NCBI GenBank assembly: GCA_910585935.1
Contig: CAJUHN010000018.1
Span: 1-26,492 of the forward strand
Length of the DNA stretch: 26,492 nucleotides
Reading direction: 5' to 3'
From: an uncultured Lachnospiraceae bacterium
Lineage (GTDB): Bacteria > Bacillota > Clostridia > Lachnospirales > Lachnospiraceae
This document shows, piece by piece, positions 15,948 through 23,540 of the stretch; position 1 is the stretch's first letter; each line of letters begins with the position of its first letter. The position numbers and the translations under genes are program-made. The notes under the pieces are model-generated. The model made no database searches and was not told where the DNA came from. It saw only the letters and a list, made by a program, of their open reading frames with translations.

Positions 15948-16353
15948 GGAACCATATCATAGTGCTTCGCATTGTAAATATCTGATTCAGTATCATATCA
16001 TTTGGTGTCCTAAATTCAGATTTTCTGTCTTGCAGGGAAATGTGGATACTACTCTGAAACAGATATTACAAAAAATATGTGATAATTATGGATATAAAAT
16101 CAAAGCACTTGAAGTAAGGCAAGACCATATCCATATATTTGTAGATGTGCCACAAACAGTTGCCCCTTGCGATATAGTAAGGACTCTGAAAAGCATAAGT
16201 GCGATAGAATTATTTAAGGCATATCCAAAACTAAAACCGTTCTATGCAAGATGCGGAGTTTTATGGTCAAGAGGATATTTTGTATCTACGGTAGGACATA
16301 TAAGCGAAGCTACAATAATGAAGTATATTGAGGAGCAGAAGAATAATGTTTAA
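15940..16353 (+). CDS. tnpA: IS200/IS605-family Y1 transposase TnpA
   Basis: TnpA is a small HUH endonuclease that cuts and rejoins single-stranded ends of the element, favouring lagging-strand DNA at forks. From the ATG at 15940 it is 137 residues. The HUH motif is HIH at 63-65 (QDHIHIFVD). The catalytic tyrosine is in the C-terminal helix, MKYIEEQ (Y129), after the conserved RGYFVSTVGHISEAT. The start has GGTGA just upstream inside the preceding ORF; a GTG three codons earlier is also open. All catalytic residues are present, so the enzyme looks functional. Confidence 0.95.
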   Translation: MSEEPYHSASHCKYLIQYHIIWCPKFRFSVLQGNVDTTLKQILQKICDNYGYKIKALEVRQDHIHIFVDVPQTVAPCDIVRTLKSISAIELFKAYPKLKPFYARCGVLWSRGYFVSTVGHISEATIMKYIEEQKNNV

Positions 16354-17956
16354 TGAGGAATATAAGAAACTTCTAAAACAATTTCATAAACTTTCTGACA
16401 GACATATGTTGATTGTTGAAACTGATATGTCTTCTTGCGATGTGCAAAAGGTAGTAGCTCTTTCTGATAAAATTAGAAAAGCAGGCAATGAACTTGTTGG
16501 TCTTATGAGAAAGAATTACGACCAGTTAATGCATACGAAAAGGTATCGTAAGCTATTGAAACTTTATGGTAGGGCAGAAGATAAAAAGAAACGCAAAGTA
16601 CTTGCAAACCAGCTTAATGAGATTCAAAAACAATATAATATTACTTGGGATTTTTGTAGGACTTCTATGATACCAATAGGTAAGAAATATGGCATAGATG
16701 CTGTATTTGCACTTACTAAAGCTGAAGATGTATGGCAAGGCATAGAGAAATGTCTTTATGATAATGGTAAAATACTTCATTTTTCTAAATACGGAGAAAT
16801 GCCTTGTATTAGGGCAAAGCAAATAAACCGTGGTATTCCAATGTCTGTTAAAGACAATAAGCTACAGTTTAAATTAGGCAAATCTACCTTTGGAATACAG
16901 ATTAAAGATAGGTTTCAAACGGATGAAATAAATGCAATTTTATCTTATCTTGCTGAACCTGAAATTACGAATAATAAAGCAATACAAGTTCTTTTAAATG
17001 AAACATACTGCATAGATACATACAGACCTTGCTATGCTACTCTTGTACCAAAACTAATTCGTGGTAAATATAGGATATATTTGCATTTAACCATCGAAGG
17101 AAAAGCCAAACCTAAATATGATAAATACGGCAATCCAAGACATAAGTTTGGGAAAGGAATTATTGGTGCTGATATTGGAGTCCAGACAGTTGCTTATACA
17201 TCTGATACAGAAGTAGGACTTAAAAATTTATCCGAACGAGGTAATAGCATTCAAAAATCCGAAAGATTAGAACGACTTTACTATCGTGCTATGGATAGGT
17301 CAAGACGAGCTACAAATCCACAAAATTATAATAACGATGGAACTATTAAAAAGAACCGTAAATCTTGGAAATACTCCAATCATTATAAGAAGTTAAAAAC
17401 TAAACATTCTGAATTATGTAGGATAAATGCTATAAACAGACAGCTTGCTATAAACGAAGATGCTAATCATTTGCGAAGTCTCGGAGATGTCTTTGTAACT
17501 GAACCTAAAAATGCCAATAAACTTATGAAACGGGCTAAAGAAACTACGATTAACAGTAAAGGTAAGTTTAATAAGAAAAAACGTTTTGGTAAATCTATAA
17601 AAAACCGATGTCCTTCGGGATTTCAAAGCACCATAGAAAGGAAATTCAAGGTATCTGGTGGCACATATATAGAAGTGCCTAATCATTATAGAGCAAGTCA
17701 ATATGACCATACAGCAGATGACTATATCAAAAAGAAACTATCGGATAGAATGTATTACTTAACTGATGGAACTATAGTACAACGGGATTGGTATTCATCG
17801 TTTCTGCTATACTGTTACGATTATAAAACCAAAGATATAGATAAAATGAAATGCATTTGTGAATTTGATAAATGTTACAACAAGGAAAAATCTTTAATCG
17901 GCTGGATTAAGGATAATAAAATCAAAGTATTAAATAGTGGAATAAAAATAGCATAA
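16346..17956 (+). CDS. Large TnpB-like RuvC protein lacking the usual zinc ribbon
   Basis: This is a TnpB-related protein of 536 residues, much longer than typical TnpB (about 370-400). A basic helical N-terminal region of about 120 residues precedes the core. In this numbering the RuvC acids all remain: D276 in GIIGADIGVQTVAYTSD, E386 in DVFVTEPKNANKLM, and D481 in GTIVQRDWYSSFLLY. Where TnpB normally carries the two-CxxC zinc ribbon before RuvC-III there are no cysteines (SQYDHTADDYIKKKLSDRMYY). A Cys-rich patch (CICEFDKC) lies further on. The start overlaps tnpA by 8 bases. It is probably a guide-RNA-directed nuclease of a divergent branch; activity is inferred. Confidence 0.85.
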   Translation: MFNEEYKKLLKQFHKLSDRHMLIVETDMSSCDVQKVVALSDKIRKAGNELVGLMRKNYDQLMHTKRYRKLLKLYGRAEDKKKRKVLANQLNEIQKQYNITWDFCRTSMIPIGKKYGIDAVFALTKAEDVWQGIEKCLYDNGKILHFSKYGEMPCIRAKQINRGIPMSVKDNKLQFKLGKSTFGIQIKDRFQTDEINAILSYLAEPEITNNKAIQVLLNETYCIDTYRPCYATLVPKLIRGKYRIYLHLTIEGKAKPKYDKYGNPRHKFGKGIIGADIGVQTVAYTSDTEVGLKNLSERGNSIQKSERLERLYYRAMDRSRRATNPQNYNNDGTIKKNRKSWKYSNHYKKLKTKHSELCRINAINRQLAINEDANHLRSLGDVFVTEPKNANKLMKRAKETTINSKGKFNKKKRFGKSIKNRCPSGFQSTIERKFKVSGGTYIEVPNHYRASQYDHTADDYIKKKLSDRMYYLTDGTIVQRDWYSSFLLYCYDYKTKDIDKMKCICEFDKCYNKEKSLIGWIKDNKIKVLNSGIKIA

Positions 17957-18160
17957 ATCAAATACATAGGGAGATTGACTATACTTCCTTATCGCAAGAT
18001 AGAAATTTACCGCTCATGTGGTCGTAGGACTGCTTGGTAATGAAAGTCCTTACTCAAATAGATTTACACTTGTATTCCAAAGTCTGAAAATGATGTACGA
18101 TTGCAAGCTAAACTTGGTAGTAAGAACCCCATAGGCTTGCCTGTGGGAGTAGTCAGTTAT
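17957..18160 (+). ncRNA. Candidate omega-RNA and right end of the IS605-type element
   Basis: The 200 bases after the tnpB-like stop have no open frame but several stems: GGACT/AGTCC around 18026-18049 and the end hairpin CCCATAGGC-TTG-CCTGTGGG at 18128-18147. In characterised IS605 elements this zone encodes the guide RNA, with the guide itself just beyond the right end (about 18160-18180 here). Assignment rests on position and folding only. Confidence 0.5.
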
Positions 18161-18849
18161 CATAATAGGAGTGATAAATGTGGTGTACCTTTTGTATATA
18201 CAATGGAAACTCTAAAAAAAATGTTTCCCATGATACAATCTAAAAGTTTTTTTAAATTGGGAATAAAATTTTGCTTATTTATGTTTGCTCCTCCTACATA
18301 AATTCCAACACTTTGCCTAAAATCTATTATTTTTTCTTCTAAATCAATATTTTCAGTTATTATGCCTTTTATATGACATTCCAGAAGATCGATTAGTGTT
18401 TGGACTTCTTTTATGTCCTCGTTTATATATTCTATCCATTCATCTGGTATTGATGGAGGGATATTATCTAAAGAGAGTTGTTCTATGTTTTTTTGAAGCT
18501 TTTCAAAACTCATGTATCTAGTTTTATAGTTTTGATTTTGATAAATATTTTTAGAGATTTTAATGTTAAATGTATAGTTAATGTCCCTTTTACCACATAA
18601 TATTTCTTTCATGTTTAACACTTCTTCTTCTGTACAAGGATATTCATCAGCGATATCATTTGGTATTTGATGGAAAGTGGAAATGGTTCTTAGAAAATGA
18701 TATATCTGCAATTTATCGATTTCTATGTATTCCCCTTTCATTAATTCATAATAAGCTTGCATTGACCATAAACCTAATTCATATTTTGTTATTATTTTAT
18801 GATAATATTGATCTATTTTCTGTTCTAATTGTTTTGCGTTAACTAACAT
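18160..18849 (-). CDS. Uncharacterised protein, possibly an immunity protein; C-terminus probably truncated
   Basis: A 229-residue open frame, mostly helical and acidic, starting MLVNAKQLEQKIDQYYHKI. It has no signal peptide, no membrane segment and no motif I can name. The run KYELGLWSMQAYYELMKGEYIEIDKLQIYHFLRTISTFHQIPNDIADEYP (split here only for reading) looks like the small soluble immunity-type proteins common in gut Clostridia, and other such genes lie downstream in the window. The stop codon coincides with the right end of the IS605-type element. The last ~20 residues (RVSIVYTKGTPHLSLLL) may therefore be a new tail created by the insertion. No clear Shine-Dalgarno precedes the ATG, so the start is uncertain. 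Confidence 0.6.
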   Translation of the reverse strand: MLVNAKQLEQKIDQYYHKIITKYELGLWSMQAYYELMKGEYIEIDKLQIYHFLRTISTFHQIPNDIADEYPCTEEEVLNMKEILCGKRDINYTFNIKISKNIYQNQNYKTRYMSFEKLQKNIEQLSLDNIPPSIPDEWIEYINEDIKEVQTLIDLLECHIKGIITENIDLEEKIIDFRQSVGIYVGGANINKQNFIPNLKKLLDCIMGNIFFRVSIVYTKGTPHLSLLL

Positions 18850-19041
18850 ATTGATTTTTATGTATATTGTCAGAGATTTCTAGACATTTTTAATGTTATA
18901 GACTATAAACTTATTTTAGAAATATATAAATCTAAAATTTATTATTGAATAACATGATTGAAAAATGAATGTTTCTCTTATATATAATTCCTTTCCTAAT
19001 TTTTTAGACGTAGATAATACTTTTCGTGTGAATAAATTTAA

Positions 19042-19206
19042 CCTCATCAAGGAAGTCCCCCGCTTCTAAGCCGCCAAGGCAAAAGCGGTGGGTTGGAACT
19101 TCCTTGTTTCCGTGGGAGTGCAGACTCCCACGGAAAAGCTGCGATAGCAGCTATGAGGTTATGAGCAAGTAGCGAAGCGGATTGCGAATATCCGATTTGA
19201 CTGAGG
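19042..19206. mobile_element. GC-rich structured insertion folding as a four-way junction, with 9-bp flanking direct repeats
   Basis: CCTCAT (19042-19047) pairs with ATGAGG (19153-19158). Between them three hairpins follow with no unpaired base: stem 19048-19056/19098-19106 (9 bp, with an inner CCGCTT/AAGCGG stem); stem 19107-19119/19124-19136 (13 bp perfect, loop GCAG); stem 19137-19142/19147-19152 (6 bp, loop GATA). A further CGGAT/ATCCG hairpin lies at 19178-19194. The unit ends TGAGG, the complement of its first five bases. AATAAATTT occurs on both sides (19031-19039 and 19207-19215), as a target duplication would. It has no coding capacity. It may be a miniature transposable element or an insertion-borne RNA. 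Confidence 0.7.
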
Positions 19207-19274
19207 AATAAATTTTGTTATATCATTATGATTTCTATGTTAGATTTAACTTTTTGAATGAATTTTCCTAAATT

Positions 19275-19310
19275 CTAGTTTAATTTTCCTTTTAAGTCTT
19301 TATCATTCAT
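19275..19310 (-). pseudogene. Internal-deletion scar of the 161-residue gene family: an 11-codon remnant
   Basis: The minus strand reads ATG to TAG as MNDKDLKGKLN. This joins the first five residues of the gene at 23829-24314 (MNDKD) to its last residues (LKGKLY). The upstream sequence with its GGAGTAAT Shine-Dalgarno and the downstream bases (AATTTTCCTAAATT) also match that gene's flanks. The rest of the reading frame, about 150 codons, has been deleted at a short AAAGA-type homology. It is a relic of a third copy of the family. Confidence 0.75.
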
Positions 19311-19410
19311 AACAATTTTATTACTCCTTGTAAATTTAATGTATATGGTTGTATCTAAAAATTGATAGATGTGTAAAATATTCATTGTTCAATAGAACAG
19401 AGTATGTTTA

Positions 19411-19956
19411 TTATAATTCCAATCTCATATAAATAACTTCTTGAAACCCTGTCATGCGAGAATGAAAGCCTTTAGGGTTTCTGCCATATTCAACAAACCC
19501 TGCTTTCTTATACATAGACAACGCTCTTATATTTTCAGCAACTACATTCAGTTCAAGTTGGATATATCCTGCAGTCTTTGCACATTCAATACATGAAGTC
19601 ATTAATGCCCATCCAATTCCAAGTCCCCAAAAATCTTTCAAAATACTAATACCAAATTCAGCCCGATGCCGCACTTTGTATTTCGTGCCTACTGCTTCAA
19701 TTCCAGCAGTTCCTACAACTATACCATCAACTATAGCAATAATCTCGATTTCATTTTCACTATTAGATTTTTCTTTCAGAAATTGGCTTTGCTGTGTTGC
19801 ATCGAAATTATTTTCATTTGGATATGTAAGTAAATAATCGGTTTGGGCATGGGTTAAATTAAAGTTATCTAATACAAGCTGTCCATCATTTTCAGTTGCA
19901 TTTCTCAAACAACATTCCACGCCATTCTTTAATATTATTATTTTGTTATATTTCAT
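19411..19956 (-). CDS. GNAT-family N-acetyltransferase
   Basis: A 181-residue protein of the GNAT fold, which transfers an acetyl group from acetyl-CoA to an amine. Motif A is clear: RAEFGISILKDFWGLGIGWALM (about residues 97-118), containing the R/Q-x-x-G-x-G/A-type loop as WGLGIG that binds the pyrophosphate of CoA. It is followed by the motif B region NVVAENIRALSMYKKAGFVEYGR. The start has GGAGTAAT a few bases upstream. Substrate is unknown: candidates include ribosomal or small-molecule amines. It stands alone among accessory DNA, with no evident partner gene. Confidence 0.88.
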   Translation of the reverse strand: MKYNKIIILKNGVECCLRNATENDGQLVLDNFNLTHAQTDYLLTYPNENNFDATQQSQFLKEKSNSENEIEIIAIVDGIVVGTAGIEAVGTKYKVRHRAEFGISILKDFWGLGIGWALMTSCIECAKTAGYIQLELNVVAENIRALSMYKKAGFVEYGRNPKGFHSRMTGFQEVIYMRLEL

Positions 19957-20221
19957 AATTACTCCTTTATAACTACAATATTGCGATAATTATCCTTGAT
20001 AGCCGCTGCCATTAAATAGTTAGTTCATCAATTTTTATGCCAATTAAAAACTCATGTTATTTTAAATCCTTTCAGATTTTAGCTTTCTTTAAATAATTGC
20101 GAAACTTCTAACACTATATCCATACTGGCTTTTTTGAGAATTTTGAGAATTACTTCTATGTATCTCATCATTTAGATTTTCATAGTTTATCGTAACATTC
20201 ACTTTTCAAAAAGTAGAATAG
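19957..20221. other. Non-coding AT-rich gap
   Basis: Between the acetyltransferase and the half repeat I see no gene with a ribosome-binding site. Short minus-strand frames of about 35 codons near 20100-20215 have no recognisable similarity. The stretch may be decayed remains of the permease that would have accompanied the ABC ATPase, but nothing in it proves this. Confidence 0.4.
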
Positions 20222-20286
20222 CCAACCAACTAGCGGAGGCAAGGAAGTATTCCAAAAGAAGCCCCTTGGAAGACGTTGGCACTTAT
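20222..20286 (-). repeat. Half copy C of the long palindromic repeat
   Basis: Bases 20222-20286 match the reverse complement of about 15473-15537 in copy B: AGCCAAC..AACTAGC, then GCAAGGAA, TTCCAAAAGAA, CCCCTTGGAAGACGT and GGCACTTA. The match stops abruptly and the next bases encode the end of an ABC ATPase. Only one arm survives, so the second half was lost or this end inserted into the gene. Confidence 0.75.
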
Positions 20287-20290
20287 CAAC

Positions 20291-20772
20291 GGATCAAACC
20301 CACTGTTTGGTTCATCGAGAATAAGAATATCAGGGTCGTGCATAAGCGGCAATGATTCCAAGTTTTTGTTTTGTCCCTTTGCTCATCTTTTTTATCTTAC
20401 TTTTAGGGTCTAATTCAAAATGCTCCAGCAATTCTTCTTTACGGTTCTGTGAGCCGATTTTACGGTATTCTGCGATGAATTTCAAAAACTCAATACCTGA
20501 CATATCATCAAAAAAGTTGATTTCACGGGAATATAGCCAAGTTTTGTCTGCACCTTATCCTTTTCGCTCCAACAATCCAGTCCATCAATGGTACATCTTC
20601 CTGACGTTGGTTTTAAAAATCCCATCAAATGGCGTATAGTCGTTGTTTTACCTGCTCCATTTGGATCTAAAAAGCCAAAAGCTTCTCCTTGATTTACATG
20701 AAAAGATATATCAAATACTCCTTTTCCACCTCCATAGTCATGTACAAGATTTTCGATTTTAATGACGCTCAT
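20291..20772 (-). pseudogene. ABC transporter ATP-binding protein, frameshifted twice and truncated
   Basis: It begins MSVIKIENLVHDYGGGKGVF behind AAAGGAG (start 20772). Walker A is GFLDPNGAGKTT, with D where most have G. The frame breaks after GYIP near 20530 (one base lost before the expected GEINFFDD). It resumes as FFDDMSGIEFLKFIAEYRK with the signature MSKGTKQKLGIIAA, breaks again near 20340 (one base lost before MHDPD), and then shows Walker B DILILDEPNSGFDPL. It stops where half-repeat C begins, so the C-terminal third is missing. It belonged to the drug or bacteriocin-type ABC-2 exporters by general resemblance; no permease gene is adjacent. Confidence 0.9.
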
Positions 20773-21073
20773 AAATACTCCTTTTTTTCTAAATATTAGA
20801 TTTTTCATTTTTTCATGAAACTTCTATTACTTGTCTAGTGCTAATAACTTCGTTCGGTGAATTTATTAAAAGAGTTTTTATTGTAATTTTAGTTTCTATA
20901 ACGATCACACTTTTTTCTTTACATACATTATATTATATATAAATAATGTGTGGTTGTCGATATTTTATAATACATAAACATATTAAAATTCTTGTGACAG
21001 TTCAGCTTTTTTATTTGTTATTATGAAATGAATGATAGAAGTTTTCAAGTGTGAGTAAGAAAATGGGAATAGG
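20773..21073. other. Non-coding AT-rich gap
   Basis: About 300 bases upstream of the ABC remnant with no supported gene. It contains a TTATATTATATATAAATAAT stretch near 20928-20947 that could be a promoter for the broken gene, and otherwise shows nothing I can name. Confidence 0.4.
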
Positions 21074-21108
21074 AAAAGGCAGACGCTTTGATAAGGCGAC
21101 TGCCTTTT
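21074..21108 (-). terminator. Bidirectional-type terminator after the Rpn gene
   Basis: AAAAGGCAG-A-CGC (21074-21086) faces GCG-A-CTGCCTTTTT (21095-21108): a 12-bp stem with one mismatch and an 8-base loop, with T runs on both strands. It lies just beyond the duplicated tail fragment and is the natural terminator for the leftward Rpn transcript. Confidence 0.85.
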
Positions 21109-21112
21109 TCTC

Positions 21113-21200
21113 TCACCGTTCTACTTCTTTCATGGACTGGTTATAGTCCCGAATAACCTTTTCTCTCGTTTCATATTCTCGTCTTTTCTCTATCTCTTGA
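21113..21200 (-). pseudogene. Duplicated C-terminal fragment of the Rpn-type nuclease
   Basis: In a different frame, just after the stop of the Rpn gene, the minus strand encodes ISQEIEKRREYETREKVI followed by RDYNQSMKEVER and a stop. The intact gene has the closely similar IISQDKEKRLEYEAREKAI and RDYNQSMKEARE internally. The fragment has no start codon or ribosome-binding site of its own. It is either the end of a former tandem paralog or a tail swap by recombination. Confidence 0.75.
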
Positions 21201-22073
21201 CTAATCTTTTATAATTCCATACTCCCTCATTAATTGTTTCTGAAACTCATAGTCTTTCGTAGCGCGTTCTAAATCGTCATATTTCTTATTTTGTAATAAT
21301 AGTGAATATAATTTACTAATTCGTTCCTCTCCTACTTTTTCGCCTTCTATTCTACCTTCTTCTCTGCCTGTTTCTCGTGCTTCTTTCATAGATTGATTAT
21401 AGTCACGGATAGCCTTTTCCCTTGCTTCATATTCCAGCCGTTTCTCTTTATCTTGACTAATTATCTGTAATTGCTCATAGGCACTCGCTATATAAGAATT
21501 TTTTGTTGCTATCATCTCTAGTTCCTCCTTTCTTTCCGCATTAATAAATTTCGCCCATAATTCTATATCGCTACTGTTTTCTTTTATTTCTTCTGGTAGT
21601 TTTGGCAATTCTATCACATGAAATTCTATTTTATCAGTATAGATAAAATATCTAGTTTTTTCCATAATTTGGAAGCAAGAATAAAATTCTGTTTCTTTTG
21701 GAAAGAGAGTAAAATTCAAAATGCTAATATTGACACATTTTTTGAATACATCATAAGTTTGACCTTGCTTAATTTGCTCTGTATACATTTTAGAAAGATA
21801 GAAAACAGAACGATCTGCCCATACCTTTAACTCAGAAAGCTGTATTTCTGTGTCAATTTCTGTATCGTTATTCATCAAAATTCGTACATCTAGGATACCT
21901 TGTTTGTCATCTTCATGTACTTTCTGAAGATAGGTATTTAAGACCTGAGTACTTTTTATTTCCTCTGGTTTTATCTTTAAAACAGCAGATAAGAAGCCAA
22001 TCCGTGCCTTTTCATTTGCCATGATTTCCTTAAAAGCGAAATCAACTTTTGGTTTCATTAAAAAATTATCCAT
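21201..22073 (-). CDS. Rpn-family recombination-promoting nuclease / putative transposase (PD-(D/E)XK)
   Basis: A 290-residue member of the Rpn/YhgA-like family, with the usual opening KPKVDFAFKEIMANEKARIGFLSAVLKI. The PD-(D/E)XK core is visible as GILDVRILMNNDTEIDTEIQLSE (about residues 59-81), with the metal-binding aspartate and E-x-Q. Family members are DNA endonucleases that raise RecA-independent recombination. A charged coiled-coil region (EARETGREEGRIEGEKVGEE) fills the last third; such repeats vary in length in this family. A GGGAGGAAC Shine-Dalgarno and a consensus promoter lie upstream. The gene looks intact, with a duplicated tail fragment and terminator downstream. Confidence 0.88.
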   Translation of the reverse strand: MDNFLMKPKVDFAFKEIMANEKARIGFLSAVLKIKPEEIKSTQVLNTYLQKVHEDDKQGILDVRILMNNDTEIDTEIQLSELKVWADRSVFYLSKMYTEQIKQGQTYDVFKKCVNISILNFTLFPKETEFYSCFQIMEKTRYFIYTDKIEFHVIELPKLPEEIKENSSDIELWAKFINAERKEELEMIATKNSYIASAYEQLQIISQDKEKRLEYEAREKAIRDYNQSMKEARETGREEGRIEGEKVGEERISKLYSLLLQNKKYDDLERATKDYEFQKQLMREYGIIKD

Positions 22074-22110
22074 ATGTTCCTCCCATTTTCCTTTGTGTAG
22101 TTTTATCTAA

Positions 22111-22139
22111 ATTATAAATCTTTTTTATATAGAAGTCAA
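22111..22139 (-). promoter_or_regulatory. SigA-type promoter of the Rpn gene
   Basis: On the minus strand TTGACT (22134-22139) and TATAAT (22111-22116) are spaced by exactly 17 bases, about 40 bases upstream of the Rpn start codon. Confidence 0.8.
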
Positions 22140-22199
22140 AGAAGACTAAAATCAAATATTTGTTTTCGCTACGATAAATATATACAAATTTATAAAAAT

Positions 22200-22352
22200 C
22201 CATAATATCTATACTGTGGCATTCCTCACGAAATGCTTTCCTGTTTCAACGTGTCCGATTTTGCTCAAGCTACTTTCGTTTGCTATGACACTCCACAGGC
22301 TTTATTTCCCCAGTAGCGTTAGGTACATATCTGCATTTTCTTGTATGTGAAA
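22200..22352 (-). ncRNA. Candidate omega-RNA 3' of the intact tnpB
   Basis: The minus strand after the tnpB stop shares the core CAGATATGTAC...GCCTGTGGAGTGT with the region 3640-3765 beside the other TnpB. It ends with a hairpin, GCATT-TCGTGAGG-AATGC, at about 22226-22243. This matches the position and style of TnpB guide RNAs. The guide would be the bases just past the right end, near 22200-22222. Boundaries are estimates. Confidence 0.5.
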
Positions 22353-23540
22353 TTATGCAGACTGATACTTTGCTAAATTCAGACTTGCATTCAAGTCCCT
22401 GTCAATCACAAGACCACATTCATTACATCTGTAAACACGGTCGGACAGTTTCAAATCACGCCTAATACAACCACAACAGGAACAGGTCTTTGAACTCGGA
22501 TAGAAGGTCGGAACTTCCACGAACTCCATTCCATACTTCTGACACTTGTAACAGATTTGGCGTTTGAACTCGTAAAATTTCTGTTTCTGAATTGCTTTTG
22601 CAAGATGCTTGTTTTTCATCATACCTTTGACATTCAATGTTTCCATTACGATACGAGATGGCTTGGTTTTCACTATCTCGGTCGTTGTTTGATGCAAGTA
22701 GTTGTTTCTGATGTTTGTAAGTTTCCTGTACACTAATTTTATCTTTCTTTTTTGTTTCTGAAAGTTTCTACATTCCTCTAATGGCTTAATAAAAACAGGA
22801 ATCCTCTTGTTTCCCACTATTTTGTAGCACGAAAGATTCCTTTCCTGCATCCGAGATAATTTCCGCTGTTCTCGTTTCAGAACTTTTTCAAGTCTCCTGA
22901 CTTGGTGCGATTTATTGATATTTTTATAGGTCTTTCCATTGGAACAAATTGCCAAATCTTTGATACCCATGTCAATCCCAATGCTTTCGCCTGTCAGTTC
23001 ACATTTTATTTCAGGAACTTCATAGCCGACACATAAATACCAATACTTTCCGTCAAAAGAAATATGCGGATTTGAGTATTTTTCGCCTTTTTCCAATTTC
23101 GGCAACGGTTCGGAAGTCTTCACAAATCCTATCTTCTCACCATGAAAACCGCCGTTTTTTCTGGAAAGGCTTTCATAATTCACATAAAAAGATAGTTTCG
23201 ATTTGTGTTTTGACTTGTAACAGGGTCTTTCGGCGATTCCTTTGAAATAGGCTTTGAATGCGGTATTTGCATCTTTTACAGCCTGTTTCATGACGTTACT
23301 GCCAACTTCTTTCAGCCATGTATGCGTGGTCTTTTTCAGAACATGATTGATATACTTTCTCACTGTTCCCTCGCTTACTGACTTGTCACCTGTTTCGCCG
23401 TTTGCAAGATATTCTTGCCATACACGGTTATTTTCAGAAAGAAAATAATTATATGCCCATCTTGCAACTCCTGCACTTTTCCAGAATAATAGTTCTTGTT
23501 CCGGTGTCGGTTTCAGCCTGATTTTCCTTGTCAGAAGCAT
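22353..23540 (-). CDS. tnpB: RNA-guided endonuclease TnpB, IS605/IS1341 type, without tnpA
   Basis: A full-length (395-residue) TnpB. RuvC-I is SIGIDMGIKDLAICS (D190), RuvC-II VMETLNVKGM (E300), and RuvC-III VIDRDLNASLNL (D380). The zinc ribbon is complete: CSCC (353-356) and CNEC (372-375). The N-terminal wedge-type domain has the common PTPEQELLFWKSAGVARWAYN. TnpB cuts DNA matching its omega-RNA guide and so helps the element persist. No tnpA is adjacent, so the element is non-autonomous and needs a transposase in trans, possibly the TnpA at 15940. It has no frameshift and all key residues, so it looks active. Confidence 0.92.
   Translation of the reverse strand: MLLTRKIRLKPTPEQELLFWKSAGVARWAYNYFLSENNRVWQEYLANGETGDKSVSEGTVRKYINHVLKKTTHTWLKEVGSNVMKQAVKDANTAFKAYFKGIAERPCYKSKHKSKLSFYVNYESLSRKNGGFHGEKIGFVKTSEPLPKLEKGEKYSNPHISFDGKYWYLCVGYEVPEIKCELTGESIGIDMGIKDLAICSNGKTYKNINKSHQVRRLEKVLKREQRKLSRMQERNLSCYKIVGNKRIPVFIKPLEECRNFQKQKRKIKLVYRKLTNIRNNYLHQTTTEIVKTKPSRIVMETLNVKGMMKNKHLAKAIQKQKFYEFKRQICYKCQKYGMEFVEVPTFYPSSKTCSCCGCIRRDLKLSDRVYRCNECGLVIDRDLNASLNLAKYQSA

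Larger units (their letters stand above)
15650..18160 (+). mobile_element. Complete IS605-type element with three ORFs
   Basis: The element holds a small ORF, a Y1 transposase (tnpA) and a TnpB-like gene, each overlapping the next by about 8 bases. It lies between similar subterminal hairpins: CCCAGAGGCTTGTCTATGGG at 15667-15686 and CCCATAGGCTTGCCTGTGGG at 18128-18147. IS200/IS605 elements move as single strands by hairpin recognition and make no terminal inverted repeats or target duplications, and none are seen. The outer boundaries given are estimates. It inserted just beyond the palindromic repeat downstream of gyrA and abuts the 3' end of the gene at 18160-18849. Confidence 0.85.

Noticed and set aside
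18101..18301. 66-residue open frame on the plus strand
   Set aside because: It runs across the IS605-type right end into the antisense of the gene at 18160-18849. It is a chance frame.
19042..19158. tRNA or tRNA-like cloverleaf
   Set aside because: Stems of 6, 9, 13 and 6 bp with 4-base loops do not fit a tRNA. There is no 7-base anticodon loop, no TTCGA-type T loop and no acceptor of 7 bp.
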